Part shown: positions 51,573-60,388 of the stretch, piece after piece
How the letters are laid out: the number at the start of each line of letters is the position of its first letter
Position numbering within the stretch: position 1 is the first letter of the stretch
Source: Sulfitobacter sabulilitoris
Lineage (GTDB): Bacteria > Pseudomonadota > Alphaproteobacteria > Rhodobacterales > Rhodobacteraceae
DNA length: 64,000 nt
Assembly (NCBI RefSeq): GCF_005887615.1
Contig: NZ_VANS01000001.1
Span: forward strand, 731,415-795,414
Direction: 5' to 3'
Position numbers and translations under genes: made by a program
The notes under the pieces: model-generated
Told to the model about the DNA's origin: nothing
Seen by the model: only the letters and a program-made list of their open reading frames with translations
The model's database searches: none

Positions 51573-51888
51573 GTCCTTCGGGACTATGGACATAAACGCG
51601 CTCGTAATAAGCGGATCGGACCCGGGGGCGGTACCCGGCGACTCCACCAACACCCGTTCATTTGGCGGTCATGGGGTCGAAACAGGATCGACGAACGTCT
51701 AAAGGGGTTATGCTTTGTCTCGGCTGTCTGCCACCGTTATCGGCGAAAACTGTACAATTGCAAATGACAATCGTGCTCCGATGGCGATGGCCGCGTAAGC
51801 GACCGGACCTATCGAAAATTAAGTCCTTGAGCTTTGCAGCTTAAGGCGGGGTTCGCAGGCACCTGGCAACAGAAGCCTGCACTTTCCC
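51573..51888 (+). ncRNA. ssrA: tmRNA, circularly permuted two-piece form
   Basis: tmRNA rescues stalled ribosomes and tags the product for proteolysis. The alphaproteobacterial permuted order is seen: the acceptor piece comes first (about 51573-51649, ending GGCGACTCCACCA), then a 23-base spacer, then the coding piece from GGGGTCG (51673). GGGGTCG pairs with CGACTCC to form the acceptor stem with one G-T pair. The tag frame GCA..TAA (51760-51798) encodes ANDNRAPMAMAA. The 3' end includes GCAGGC/GCCTGC (51855-51880). Exact outer ends are estimates. Confidence 0.95.
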
Positions 51889-51905
51889 TTCCTTTTTCGA
51901 CGACG

Positions 51906-51928
51906 CGCCGTTTGGGCGTTTTTGTTTT
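51906..51928 (+). terminator. terminator of ssrA
   Basis: CGCC-GTTTG-GGCG followed by TTTTTGTTTTG, directly after the tmRNA 3' end. The stem is short but the T tract is strong. Confidence 0.7.
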
Positions 51929-51965
51929 GTTCACCTCTCTGCGCTATCAGCGGCACAGGAGGACC

Positions 51966-52406
51966 ATGCTGATGTCGTCGAAACTTGATCTACTCAACCG
52001 ATGGTACAAGGATGTCTGGCTGGACGGAGACCTGGACGCCATCGATGTCTATTTCGTGCCCGACACCGACGCCCAGGGCATCGTGCCCGACCTGTCGATG
52101 GGCCCCACCGAATTTCGCGACCTGGTCAGCGTGATGCGCCAGATGGTCGTGGCGCTGGATATCCGCATCAAGCACAGCGTGGAGAACGGCAACTGGCTGT
52201 GCGCGCTTGTCGAGGTCACGGCGCGCACACGAGCCCGCGGCGCGCCGATTCATGTATTCAGCCAGGTGATGGTGCGGTTCGACGGTGACAAGATGGTGGA
52301 AGCCTACAACAGCTTCGACTTCATGACGCTGTTCGAACAAATGGGCCAGGTGCCGCCGAATTCCCTGCCTCTGATGATGACCGGCGTGCACCTTGCCGAA
52401 GCCTGA
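51966..52406 (+). CDS. SnoaL-like / NTF2-fold protein
   Basis: A 146-aa protein resembling the SnoaL-like polyketide-cyclase/NTF2 family: LLNRWYKDVWLDGDLDAIDV (the usual helix start), VPDTDAQGIVPDLSMGPTEF, and VFSQVMVRFDGDKMVEAYNS then FDFMTLFEQMG. In this fold a cone-shaped pocket binds small ligands; roles vary widely, so no reaction can be named. The ATG is preceded by AGGAGG at ideal spacing. It is alone between ssrA and the chromate genes. Confidence 0.75.
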   Translation: MLMSSKLDLLNRWYKDVWLDGDLDAIDVYFVPDTDAQGIVPDLSMGPTEFRDLVSVMRQMVVALDIRIKHSVENGNWLCALVEVTARTRARGAPIHVFSQVMVRFDGDKMVEAYNSFDFMTLFEQMGQVPPNSLPLMMTGVHLAEA

Positions 52407-52529
52407 CCGCGCACCGGATTGACCTTTCACGGGCCTCGTGGCATCCATAGGTATGGGGACACCGCGATCGCCCCGTGAGGCCCCGGCCCAAGCATCGCAT
52501 CCTGATACGGTTTTCAAGGATGCTGAAAT

Positions 52530-53339
52530 ATGGCCCAATTCAACACGATTTCCCCCAATGCGCTGATGCGACTGATCGGAACGCCCGCCGCGCCGGTCAT
52601 CGTCGATGTCTGCATCGACGAGGATTTCCATGCCGACCCCAGGCTGATCCCGACCGCGCGGCGCTGGCCACACCGCGAGATTGCCGCGCTTGCGGCCGAT
52701 CTGCGTGGCGCGCGGGTCGTCGTCGTCTGTCAAAAGGGGTTGAAGCTCAGCCAGGGGGCCGCGGCCCTGCTGCGCACGCGCGGTATTGTCGCCGAAGCGC
52801 TGGAGGGCGGCAATTTCGGTTGGCGTGACGCGGATCTTCCGCTGGTGCCCGCCGCGCGCATCCCCGCGCCGGGGCGCGGCACGCTCTGGGTGACGCGCCA
52901 CCGGCCCAAGATCGACCGCATCGCCTGCCCCTGGCTGATCCGCCGCTTTGTCGATCCGCAGGCACAATTCCTGTTCGTCCCGACCGCCGATGTGCTGGCC
53001 ATCGCCGACAGGTTCGACGCAACCGCCTTTGACGTGGAGGGCGCACCCTGGACCCACGACGGGGATCTGTGCACCTTCGACACGCTTTGCGACGGCCTTG
53101 CGCTGAGAACGGAGGCGCTGGACCGTATGGCGCGCGTCATTCGCGCGGCGGACACCAACCGCCACGATCTGGCCCCCGAAGCGGCCGGGTTGCTGGCCTT
53201 GTCCGTCGGGCTGTCGCGCGCACATTCGGATGACCTCGCGCAGCTCGAAGCGGGGATGGTGCTTTACGATGCGCTGTTCCGCTGGGCCCGCGACGGTCAG
53301 GGCGAAGGTCACGACTGGCCGGGGGGCCGGGCGCAGTGA
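52530..53339 (+). CDS. chrB: rhodanese-ChrB fusion (chromate resistance protein)
   Basis: A 269-aa protein in two parts. Residues 1-105 resemble a rhodanese domain with a cysteine loop VVVVCQKGLKLSQGAAALLR, although it differs from the usual C-R-x-G. Residues about 118-265 form the ChrB C-terminal domain (TLWVTRHRPKIDRIACPWLI then RRFVDP, and FDVEGAPWTHDGDLCTFDTL). ChrB senses chromate or sulfate and controls or aids ChrA. It overlaps chrA by 4 bases (GTGA). Confidence 0.88.
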   Translation: MAQFNTISPNALMRLIGTPAAPVIVDVCIDEDFHADPRLIPTARRWPHREIAALAADLRGARVVVVCQKGLKLSQGAAALLRTRGIVAEALEGGNFGWRDADLPLVPAARIPAPGRGTLWVTRHRPKIDRIACPWLIRRFVDPQAQFLFVPTADVLAIADRFDATAFDVEGAPWTHDGDLCTFDTLCDGLALRTEALDRMARVIRAADTNRHDLAPEAAGLLALSVGLSRAHSDDLAQLEAGMVLYDALFRWARDGQGEGHDWPGGRAQ

Positions 53340-54598
53340 GCGCACCGCAAACGCCCGATATGGCCAGCCTGATCCGCGTCTTCGGTCGCATCGGGCTGTT
53401 GTCCTTTGGCGGGCCTGCGGCGCAGATCGCCTTGATGCACCGCGAACTGGTCGAGGCGCGGCCCTGGCTTTCGGAGCAGACGTATCTTCGGGCGCTCAGC
53501 CTGTGCATGCTGCTGCCGGGGCCGGAGGCGATGCAACTGGCAATCTACGCGGGTTGGCGGTTGCGTGGCACGCCGGGTGGCCTGGTGGCGGGGCTGTTGT
53601 TCGTGGTGCCGGGCGCGGTGGTCATATTGGCGCTGGCGTTGGGCTATGCGGTCTGGGGCGATCTGCCGTTGGTGCAGGCCGCTTTCGTCGGCATCAAGGC
53701 CGCCGTCATCGTGATCGTCGTTCAGGCGCTGCTCAAGGTGGCGCGCCGCGCGCTGACCGGGTTGGCCGCCTGGGGTCTGGCCTGTGCGGCCTTTGTCGCG
53801 CTGTTCGTGCTTGGCCTGCCGTTTCCGCTGATCGTGCTGGTGGCCGGGCTATATGGCTTTGCCGCCGCGCGCGGCCAATCCGCCCCGCAGGTGGTTGCGG
53901 CCCCTGCGCGGACCGCGCCGCGCAGCGCGTTGACGCTGGCAACATGGGGCGGTCTTTGGGCCCTGCCGCTGCTGGCGCTTTGGCTGGGCAATCACGCGTT
54001 CCTGCTCGATGTGGGTCTGTTCTTTTCCAAGCTGGCGATCGTGACCTTCGGCGGCGCCTATGCCGTGCTGGCATATATGACCCAGACGGTCGTGGCCGAC
54101 TATGGCTGGATCACCACCGAGGCGATGATCGACGCGCTAGGCCTGGCGGAGACGACGCCGGGGCCGCTGATTCTCGTCACGGAATTCGTGGCCTTGCTGG
54201 CCGGGTTCGCCCAGGGCGGTGTCATGGGGGCGCTGGCGGCGGGGGCCGTTGCGCTTTGGGTGACATTCACGCCGTGTTTTCTCTGGATTTTTCTGGCCGG
54301 TCCCTATCTTGATCACCTGGCCACGCGGCCGCGCCTCTCGGCGGCGCTGCATGCCATCACCGCCGCGGTGGTCGGCGTGATCGCGAACCTGTCGCTCTGG
54401 TTCGCCGTGCATGTTCTGTTCCGCGAGGTCGACACCGGGGTCTGGCTGGCCTTGCCGGATCCGCGCTGGTCCAGCCTCGATGTACAGGCGCTGGTGCTGA
54501 TGCTGGCGGCGGCCGGGCTCATGCTGGGCGCACGTCGCGGCATGGTTGAAACGCTCGGTCTTTTGGCACTCGCGGGAATTGGCCTAGACCTTCTGTGA
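53336..54598 (+). CDS. chrA: chromate efflux transporter ChrA
   Basis: A 420-aa inner-membrane protein of the CHR family (long, bidomain type) that exports chromate, possibly in exchange for or mistaken as sulfate. Both CHR halves are visible: the first begins FGRIGLLSFGGPAAQIALMH with ALSLCMLLPGPEAMQLAIYA; the second has LFFSKLAIVTFGGAYAVLAY and MIDALGLAETTPGPLILVTE. About ten helices. It starts at a GTG overlapping chrB. Weak hairpin GGGC-CGCG-GCCC with CTTTCC follows its stop. Confidence 0.95.
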   Translation: MSAPQTPDMASLIRVFGRIGLLSFGGPAAQIALMHRELVEARPWLSEQTYLRALSLCMLLPGPEAMQLAIYAGWRLRGTPGGLVAGLLFVVPGAVVILALALGYAVWGDLPLVQAAFVGIKAAVIVIVVQALLKVARRALTGLAAWGLACAAFVALFVLGLPFPLIVLVAGLYGFAAARGQSAPQVVAAPARTAPRSALTLATWGGLWALPLLALWLGNHAFLLDVGLFFSKLAIVTFGGAYAVLAYMTQTVVADYGWITTEAMIDALGLAETTPGPLILVTEFVALLAGFAQGGVMGALAAGAVALWVTFTPCFLWIFLAGPYLDHLATRPRLSAALHAITAAVVGVIANLSLWFAVHVLFREVDTGVWLALPDPRWSSLDVQALVLMLAAAGLMLGARRGMVETLGLLALAGIGLDLL

Positions 54599-54690
54599 CT
54601 AAGACCGGATTTCGGGCCGCGGCCCCTTTCCTATCCGAGTGAATAAGGTATGCTTTCTCTGACGCAACCGGGATACCCTTGAGGATAACC

Positions 54691-55218
54691 ATGAGCCGAA
54701 GCATAGAGTATGGCAATCTGATGCACGACGCGATGCGAGGTTTGATTCGCAAGGTCCTGCAGGATGTTGCTGACCACGGGCTGCCCGGTGCGCATCATTT
54801 CTTCATCACCTTCGACACCGGCCACCCCGATGCCGAACTGGCAGACTGGCTGTCGGACCGCTATCCCGACGAGATGACCGTTGTCGTGCAGCACTGGTAC
54901 GACAACCTCGAGGTGACGGATGACGGGTTTTCCATCACCCTGAACTTTGGCGACGCGCCAGAGCCGCTTTATATCCCCTATGACGCGATCAAGACCTTCG
55001 TGGACCCGTCAGTCGAATTCGGCCTGCGATTCGAGACGCAGGACAGCGACGCGGAAGATGACGAGGCCGAAGACCCGGCGGCGCCGGCCCACCTGCCCGC
55101 GGTCAAACCCAAAGGCAAGAAACTCAAGCCCGACGAGACCAAGAGCACATCCGACAAGGAGGATGAGGCCGGCGTCAAGGATGCGGAGATCGTGTCGCTC
55201 GACAGTTTCAGAAAGTAA
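54691..55218 (+). CDS. sspB: ClpXP adaptor SspB
   Basis: SspB-alpha binds ssrA-tagged proteins and delivers them to ClpXP. 175 aa from ATG 54691 (MSRSIEYGNLMHDAMRGLIR). The substrate-binding domain covers about 1-125 (HHFFITFDTGHPDAELADWL, MTVVVQHWYDNLEV, FSITLNFGDAPEPLYIPYDA). A charged, flexible linker (about 125-160) leads to the C-terminal ClpX-binding peptide EIVSLDSFRK. It lies 3 kb from ssrA, which encodes the tag it reads. fumC is downstream beyond one opposing gene, the usual alphaproteobacterial neighbourhood. Confidence 0.95.
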   Translation: MSRSIEYGNLMHDAMRGLIRKVLQDVADHGLPGAHHFFITFDTGHPDAELADWLSDRYPDEMTVVVQHWYDNLEVTDDGFSITLNFGDAPEPLYIPYDAIKTFVDPSVEFGLRFETQDSDAEDDEAEDPAAPAHLPAVKPKGKKLKPDETKSTSDKEDEAGVKDAEIVSLDSFRK

Positions 55219-55248
55219 CGCCGCCTTTGGGATCGCCCTTTCGCCGGG

Positions 55249-55809
55249 CTACTGCTTCTTGAGAAAGCTCGATACGCGGCGATGCACCTTGCCGTTGCGA
55301 ACGCTTTGAAATTCAAGCTGCAATCCGCCGTCGGCCAGCGTGCGGTCGAATTGCTGGATCTCGTAGCCGCCTTGCGGATCGACAAATAACGAATACAGGC
55401 TAAGCGTGTCGCCGATGATCCGCGCCCAGACGTAGGGCTCCCCTTCCATCGGGTTCAGCTGCACCTCGTGCCCGAAGACGTTTCGGCGCATCGCCGCGGC
55501 ATAGACGTCCTCGCGGTCGGTGGGCACGAAACTGATGGAATAGGATTTTTCCTTGGCCCGGCCATCAGGCCGATAGGTGATCGAGGTCCAGCTGATGTTG
55601 AACCCTTCCTTGGTTTCCGAAATCGTCACGCTCATGTCGCGCGGCACCAGCGACCCATCCGCGCTCTGGACTTCGGCGGACCCGGTGTAGCTACCGACGA
55701 ACCGCTCCGCCTGCGCCTGCGCGCCGCTTGCCGACAGTAACAGGCAGATCAGCATGACCAGCCCATGCACGGCATGGGTCACGAAACCTGTGGGTCGGGG
55801 TGCAATCAT
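55249..55809 (-). CDS. secreted beta-rich hypothetical protein
   Basis: A 186-aa protein with a signal peptide (about 1-32, ending GAQAQA) beginning at ATG 55809; two upstream in-frame ATGs are less convincing. The mature part is beta-rich ([59 protein letters not shown]) and resembles lipocalin-like or META-type barrels in general shape only. I do not recognise the family. It converges with sspB and sits between sspB and fumC, where homologous unknown genes are often seen in roseobacters. Confidence 0.7.
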   Translation of the reverse strand: MIAPRPTGFVTHAVHGLVMLICLLLSASGAQAQAERFVGSYTGSAEVQSADGSLVPRDMSVTISETKEGFNISWTSITYRPDGRAKEKSYSISFVPTDREDVYAAAMRRNVFGHEVQLNPMEGEPYVWARIIGDTLSLYSLFVDPQGGYEIQQFDRTLADGGLQLEFQSVRNGKVHRRVSSFLKKQ

Positions 55810-55985
55810 TGTGTCCTCACGCGGTGGCAGCGACATGGGTCCATCATAGACTACCACGCCGTAACCCCCTATCGCATTTTTGCGCGGCGGCTGCCTTGCT
55901 GCAAATCAACTGTACCGTTGCGCCGCTGACGGCACGGCGATACACCCTGACGCAACATGTCAAAACAGACCGGAGCCCGCGCCAC

Positions 55986-57377
55986 ATGTCCGATACCCGC
56001 ACAGAAACCGACAGCTTTGGCCCGCTCGAGGTCCCGTCCGAGAAATACTGGGGCGCGCAAACACAACGCTCGATCATGAACTTTCCCATCGGCTGGGAGA
56101 AGCAGCCGGTGGCCATCGTGCGCGCGCTTGGCGTTATCAAGAAGGCCTGCGCGCAGGCGAACATGGATCAGGGTACGCTGAAGCCCGAACTGGGCGAGGC
56201 GATCGTGCAGGCGGCGGGCGAAGTGATCGACGGCAAGTTTGACGACAACTTTCCGCTGGTGGTCTGGCAGACCGGGTCGGGCACGCAATCCAACATGAAC
56301 GCCAACGAGGTCATCGCGAACCGCGCGATCGAGATCCTTGGCGGCGTCATCGGGTCCAAGGATCCGGTGCACCCAAATGACCATTGCAACATGGGCCAGT
56401 CGAGCAACGACACCTTTCCCACCGCGATGCACATCGCAACCGCGATGACCGCGCGCGATGTTCTGCTGCCGGGGCTGGAAAAGCTGCACGGCGCGCTGCA
56501 GGCCAAGGTCGAGGCGTTCGACGGCATCATCAAGATCGGCCGCACCCACACCCAGGACGCCACGCCGCTGACGCTGAGCCAGGAATTCTCCGGCTACACG
56601 CACCAGGTCGCGATGGGCATCCGCCGGGTCAACACCGCGCTGGAGGCGATTTACGAACTGGCGCAGGGCGGCACCGCCGTGGGCACGGGGCTCAACACCC
56701 GCAAGGGATGGGACGTAACGGTGGCGCGCAACATGGCCAATATCACCGGCCTGCCCTTCGTCACCGCACCCAACAAGTTCGAGGCGCTGGCCGCGCATGA
56801 CGCAATGGTCGAAATTTCGGGCGCCCTGAAAACGGTCGCCGCGTCGCTGTTCAAGATCGCCAATGACATTCGCCTGCTGGGCTCGGGTCCGCGCTGCGGA
56901 TTGGGCGAGCTGATCCTGCCGGAGAACGAGCCGGGATCGTCGATCATGCCGGGCAAGGTGAATCCCACGCAATGCGAGGCGCTGACCCAGGTCTGCGCGC
57001 ATGTCTTCGGCAACGATGCCGCCGTCGGCTTTGCCGGATCGCAGGGACACTTCGAACTGAACGTCTACAAGCCGATGATGGCCTATAACGTCTTGCAATC
57101 CATGCAACTTTTGGGCGACGCTGCCTCTGCCTTCACCGACAACCTCGTGGTGGGTCTGAAGGCGGATGCCGACCGGATTGAAAAGTTGATGCGCGAATCG
57201 CTGATGCTGGTCACCGCGCTGGCGCCTGAAATCGGCTACGACAATGCCACCAAGGTGGCCAAGACCGCACATAAGAACGGCACGACCCTCAAGGAAGAAG
57301 CGATCGCCCTTGGGTTCGTCGATGCAGAGACATTCGAGCGCGTGGTGCGCCCCGAAAACATGATTGGACCCAAATGA
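55986..57377 (+). CDS. fumC: class II fumarate hydratase
   Basis: Oxygen-stable fumarase of the TCA cycle, fumarate to malate. 463 aa, normal length. Family signatures: [53 protein letters not shown] and the catalytic loop [17 protein letters not shown]. The start at 55986 ([15 protein letters not shown]) fits the family; the frame extends upstream without similarity. It overlaps the next gene by ATGA and heads a run of three small genes. Confidence 0.97.
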   Translation: MSDTRTETDSFGPLEVPSEKYWGAQTQRSIMNFPIGWEKQPVAIVRALGVIKKACAQANMDQGTLKPELGEAIVQAAGEVIDGKFDDNFPLVVWQTGSGTQSNMNANEVIANRAIEILGGVIGSKDPVHPNDHCNMGQSSNDTFPTAMHIATAMTARDVLLPGLEKLHGALQAKVEAFDGIIKIGRTHTQDATPLTLSQEFSGYTHQVAMGIRRVNTALEAIYELAQGGTAVGTGLNTRKGWDVTVARNMANITGLPFVTAPNKFEALAAHDAMVEISGALKTVAASLFKIANDIRLLGSGPRCGLGELILPENEPGSSIMPGKVNPTQCEALTQVCAHVFGNDAAVGFAGSQGHFELNVYKPMMAYNVLQSMQLLGDAASAFTDNLVVGLKADADRIEKLMRESLMLVTALAPEIGYDNATKVAKTAHKNGTTLKEEAIALGFVDAETFERVVRPENMIGPK

Positions 57378-57550
57378 GCAGCCCCATAAACCTCAACAAG
57401 GTCAAGAAAGAGCGTGACCGTTCCTCCCGCAAGGCGCGCGCGGATGAAAACGCGGTCAAGTTCGGCCAGTCCAAGAGCCAGAAAGACATGCTCAAGGCCC
57501 GCGCCGAGCAGATCAAGCGCAATCTTGACGGTCACAAGACGGACCCATGA
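57374..57550 (+). CDS. small DUF4169 protein
   Basis: A 58-aa, highly charged protein: [20 protein letters not shown], then [17 protein letters not shown] and a final helix [14 protein letters not shown]. This is the DUF4169 pattern, an uncharacterised alphaproteobacterial family commonly placed after fumC. It overlaps fumC (ATGA, 57374-57377) and the next gene (ATGA, 57547-57550), so translation is coupled on both sides. Confidence 0.88.
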   Translation: MSSPINLNKVKKERDRSSRKARADENAVKFGQSKSQKDMLKARAEQIKRNLDGHKTDP

Positions 57551-57780
57551 GCGGTCGGCCGGTCAAACGGTCGGTCACGCTCAAGGGGCATCGCACGTCG
57601 ATTTCGCTGGAGGATGAATTCTGGACGGAGTTGCGTGCCATCGCCGCCAAGGAAAATAAGGCAATCAATGCCTTGGTCGCTGAAATTGATGTGTCGCGCG
57701 ACCTTAAGACAGGGTTGGCTTCGGCCATCCGGGTGCATGTTCTGCGGAATTTAAGGGACCGATTGCCACCCGCACAGTAG
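57547..57780 (+). CDS. ribbon-helix-helix protein (RHH_4 type)
   Basis: A 77-aa protein: KRSVTLKGHRTSISLEDEFW (the basic strand and first helix of a ribbon-helix-helix), ELRAIAAKENKAINALVAEI (second helix), then NLRDRLPPAQ. The arrangement matches the alphaproteobacterial RHH_4 family, probably DNA-binding. Position after fumC and the DUF4169 gene is conserved, but no target is known. Confidence 0.88.
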   Translation: MSGRPVKRSVTLKGHRTSISLEDEFWTELRAIAAKENKAINALVAEIDVSRDLKTGLASAIRVHVLRNLRDRLPPAQ

Positions 57781-57789
57781 CCTTGGATC

Positions 57790-58125
57790 ATGCAACGGAT
57801 CCCTGCATCTCTGTCGGCTGACGCCTGTTTGATCCCTCGTTTCAGATCGAAAGCGGCCGGATCCAGCGGCGTCATCCGTCGCAAGCTGCGCGGCGTCGAA
57901 CGCTATGTCGGTCGCAACAGCATCGAAGCCGATTTGCGCCGTCGCGGGTTTCACGCCGTCGAATACGCCGGCCAGATCGTGATCTTCTGCAATCAAGGCG
58001 CGATTCGGCTGGCGCGATGGCGGCTTTTTCGCAGAAAACGGTCCGGAATTTTCGAAAACTCCGGCTCGTGGTTCAGATCGACGCGCGATAGATCTTGTCG
58101 ATGTTCGACCCCAGGGCCGTGTTGA
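57790..58125 (+). CDS. hypothetical protein, partly conserved
   Basis: A 111-aa open frame. The middle (CLIPRFRSKAAGSSGVIRRK, LRGVERYVGRNSIEADLRRR, GFHAVEYAGQIVIFCNQ) looks like a real small basic protein, of a kind that I recall being labelled PRAI-like in roseobacters. The last 40 residues (R-, S- and C-rich) look like translated non-coding sequence and overlap the aldolase 3' end by 53 bases, so an original stop codon may have been lost. It lies 9 bases after the RHH gene. Confidence 0.5.
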   Translation: MQRIPASLSADACLIPRFRSKAAGSSGVIRRKLRGVERYVGRNSIEADLRRRGFHAVEYAGQIVIFCNQGAIRLARWRLFRRKRSGIFENSGSWFRSTRDRSCRCSTPGPC

Positions 58126-58963
58126 AATCCGCGTCCGTCATCTTGACGTTCAGCCCTTCGGTCAGCGCACGGCTGAAGCTGGCGATCATCCGCGGGTTCC
58201 GGGCCAGCCGCGCGCAGGCGTCATCCGTCGAATACCCGCCAGACAGCGCCACCACCCGCAGCACCCGGTCATGCATCGCCAGATCGTCGTAAAGCCCCGG
58301 CTCCTCGGGCAGCGTCAGCTTCAGCATCACATCAACACCGCCCGCCAATTCATTCAGGTGTCTGGTCAATTCCACCTTCAGCATGGTTTCCGCCTCGGCC
58401 TTGGTGTCGGAGTGAATATTCACCTCCGGCTCGATGATCGGCACAAGCCCCGCGGCGGTGACAGCCGCTGCCACCTCGAACTGCTGGGCCACGACGGCTG
58501 CGATCCCCACCGGATCGGCGTGATGAATGACGGACCGTTCCTTGGTCCCGAAAATACGCTTGCTCTTGGCCTCTGCCAACAGCGCGTCAAGGCCGGGCAT
58601 CGGCTTCATCATCTGAACGCCCTGCGCCTCGTCCTCCAGCCCCTTGTCGATCTTCAGGAACGGCACCACTCCCCGGTCATTCCACAAAAGATCGGCAACC
58701 GGCGTGCCATTGATCGTATCGTTCATCGTCCGCTCGAACAGGATCGCACCGATCACCTTGTCGCGGGTGAAATCACGCGCCAGGATGATCCGCGCCCGCA
58801 TGTCGTGCATCGCCTGAAACATCTCCGCCTCGCCGGAATAATCCGACGGCTCGACGCCATAAAGGCTGAGCGCCTTGGGAGTGGATCCGCCCGACTGATC
58901 CAGCGCGGCGATAAACCCTTCACCCGTTTCCATCTGAGTGCGCTGCGCGTCCGAATTGGCCAT
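58073..58963 (-). CDS. fructose-bisphosphate aldolase, class I
   Basis: Schiff-base aldolase cleaving fructose-1,6-bisphosphate in glycolysis/gluconeogenesis. 296 aa: GFIAALDQSGGSTPKALSLY near the N terminus, GVVPFLKIDKGLEDEAQGVQ, PIIEPEVNIH, the lysine strand DVMLKLTLPEEP, and VVALSGGYSTDDAC. This is the short bacterial class I type that needs no metal. It converges on the fumC run and overlaps the end of the small frame at 57790-58125. Confidence 0.95.
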   Translation of the reverse strand: MANSDAQRTQMETGEGFIAALDQSGGSTPKALSLYGVEPSDYSGEAEMFQAMHDMRARIILARDFTRDKVIGAILFERTMNDTINGTPVADLLWNDRGVVPFLKIDKGLEDEAQGVQMMKPMPGLDALLAEAKSKRIFGTKERSVIHHADPVGIAAVVAQQFEVAAAVTAAGLVPIIEPEVNIHSDTKAEAETMLKVELTRHLNELAGGVDVMLKLTLPEEPGLYDDLAMHDRVLRVVALSGGYSTDDACARLARNPRMIASFSRALTEGLNVKMTDADFNTALGSNIDKIYRASI

Positions 58964-59035
58964 TGGTGGCTCTCCCTGCTGGTGATTCCGCTGTCGTTGC
59001 CGTGTCTAGATCATAAGGCACGTCATTGGTACATG

Positions 59036-60388
59036 TTAGCGGCGAACAATGCGCAGCCAGATGCCCCTGTCGGAGCGCACGGTCAGATGTGCCACCGGAA
59101 CCGGATCCCGGCCCGCGACCCGCTCCACCCGGAAATCGCGCAGCAACCGCGATAGCAGCAGCGGCCCTTCGATCATCGCGAACCCCGCACCGGGACAGAC
59201 CCGTGCCCCCGCGCTGAAGGGAACAAAGGCGTTGCGCGCGCAGGCCTGGCCGTTTTCGGTCTGCCAGCGCCCCGGATCGAAGGCGTCAGGATCGTCCCAA
59301 AGGCGCTCGTGCCTGTGAAGATGCCACGGGCTCAGCACGACCTGCGCGCCGGGCCGCACATCGCGGTCGCGAAACCGCTCGGGGCAGGTCGTCTCGCGCA
59401 CCATCATCGGCACCGGCGGATAGAGCCGGAGCGTTTCGCGAAACACGTCCCGCGACAGCCGCAGTTTCGACATCACCGCAAAGTCGCAGGACTCCAGCAC
59501 CTGCGCCTCCGCCGCCAGTCGGTCTTGCCACGCGGGATAGAGCGCCATGAGGTACAACGCCCAAGCCAGCGCAGAGGCGCTGGTCTCATGCCCCGCAAGA
59601 AAGAAGATTGCGACCTGATCGATCATCTCCCGGGTCGAAAAACGGTCGCCGGTGATCGGATCGGCGGTGGTCATGATCTTGGTGGCCAGGTCGTCGGGCG
59701 CGGTTCCCGCCTCGATCCGGGCCATGCGCATTTCGGTCAGTTGCCCGATCAGCGCCCTGATCCGCGCCGCGCTGGCGCGCGTGTCGCGGCGATGCAGTCG
59801 TGGCATCCAGCGCGGCAGCGGCAACAGTGCCGCGAGATTCAGAATGGGCTGGCTGCGCTGATAGGTCTTGAATTCATCAAACACGGCGCGGGCCACGTCA
59901 TCCTCGATCGGGATGGAAAAAAGCGTCCGGAAAATCACGTCTGCGGCGGCATGGCTGGTCTCCGCCTCGATCTCCACCTCCTGCCCCGTCAACGCCTCAA
60001 GCCGGTCCGACGCCGCCTCCGCCGCCTCCCACATGGCGGGAAAGGTCTCGCGCAGGCGCCCGCCTTCGAAGGCGGGGTCGATGATGCGGCGCTGGCGCTT
60101 CCAGGTGTCGCCATTGGTCAGAAAGACGGAATTGCCCAGAAGCGGGCGCAGCCCTTCGCCCACGCGGGCTGATTTGGGAAAATCGTCGGGCCGGTCCCTG
60201 AGGACCGTCGCCACCAGGTCGGGTTGGTTCATCACGTAGCTGCGGAAGAACGGCGTGCGGAATTCGGCCATCCACGCCCGGTAAAGCCGCGCCGGCTGCG
60301 CCGACAAGATGTCCTGACGAAAAAGCCGCGCATAGCGCCAGAGCGATACGCGATCCGGGCGGCTGGGGGGTTTGGGCGGCCGCGTCAT
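59036..60388 (-). CDS. cytochrome P450
   Basis: A 450-aa soluble haem monooxygenase. The I-helix oxygen-activation motif is FLAGHETSASALAWALYLMA, the ExxR pair lies in FRETLRLYPPVPMMVRETTC, and the haem loop is FVPFSAGARVCPGAGFAMIE with the iron-ligating cysteine. The sequence resembles the CYP4/CYP102-like group acting on fatty acids or terpenoids rather than camphor-type P450s; substrate unknown. No ferredoxin or reductase gene is adjacent. It starts at an ATG overlapping the stop of the membrane hydrolase gene (ATGA). Confidence 0.93.
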   Translation of the reverse strand: MTRPPKPPSRPDRVSLWRYARLFRQDILSAQPARLYRAWMAEFRTPFFRSYVMNQPDLVATVLRDRPDDFPKSARVGEGLRPLLGNSVFLTNGDTWKRQRRIIDPAFEGGRLRETFPAMWEAAEAASDRLEALTGQEVEIEAETSHAAADVIFRTLFSIPIEDDVARAVFDEFKTYQRSQPILNLAALLPLPRWMPRLHRRDTRASAARIRALIGQLTEMRMARIEAGTAPDDLATKIMTTADPITGDRFSTREMIDQVAIFFLAGHETSASALAWALYLMALYPAWQDRLAAEAQVLESCDFAVMSKLRLSRDVFRETLRLYPPVPMMVRETTCPERFRDRDVRPGAQVVLSPWHLHRHERLWDDPDAFDPGRWQTENGQACARNAFVPFSAGARVCPGAGFAMIEGPLLLSRLLRDFRVERVAGRDPVPVAHLTVRSDRGIWLRIVRR

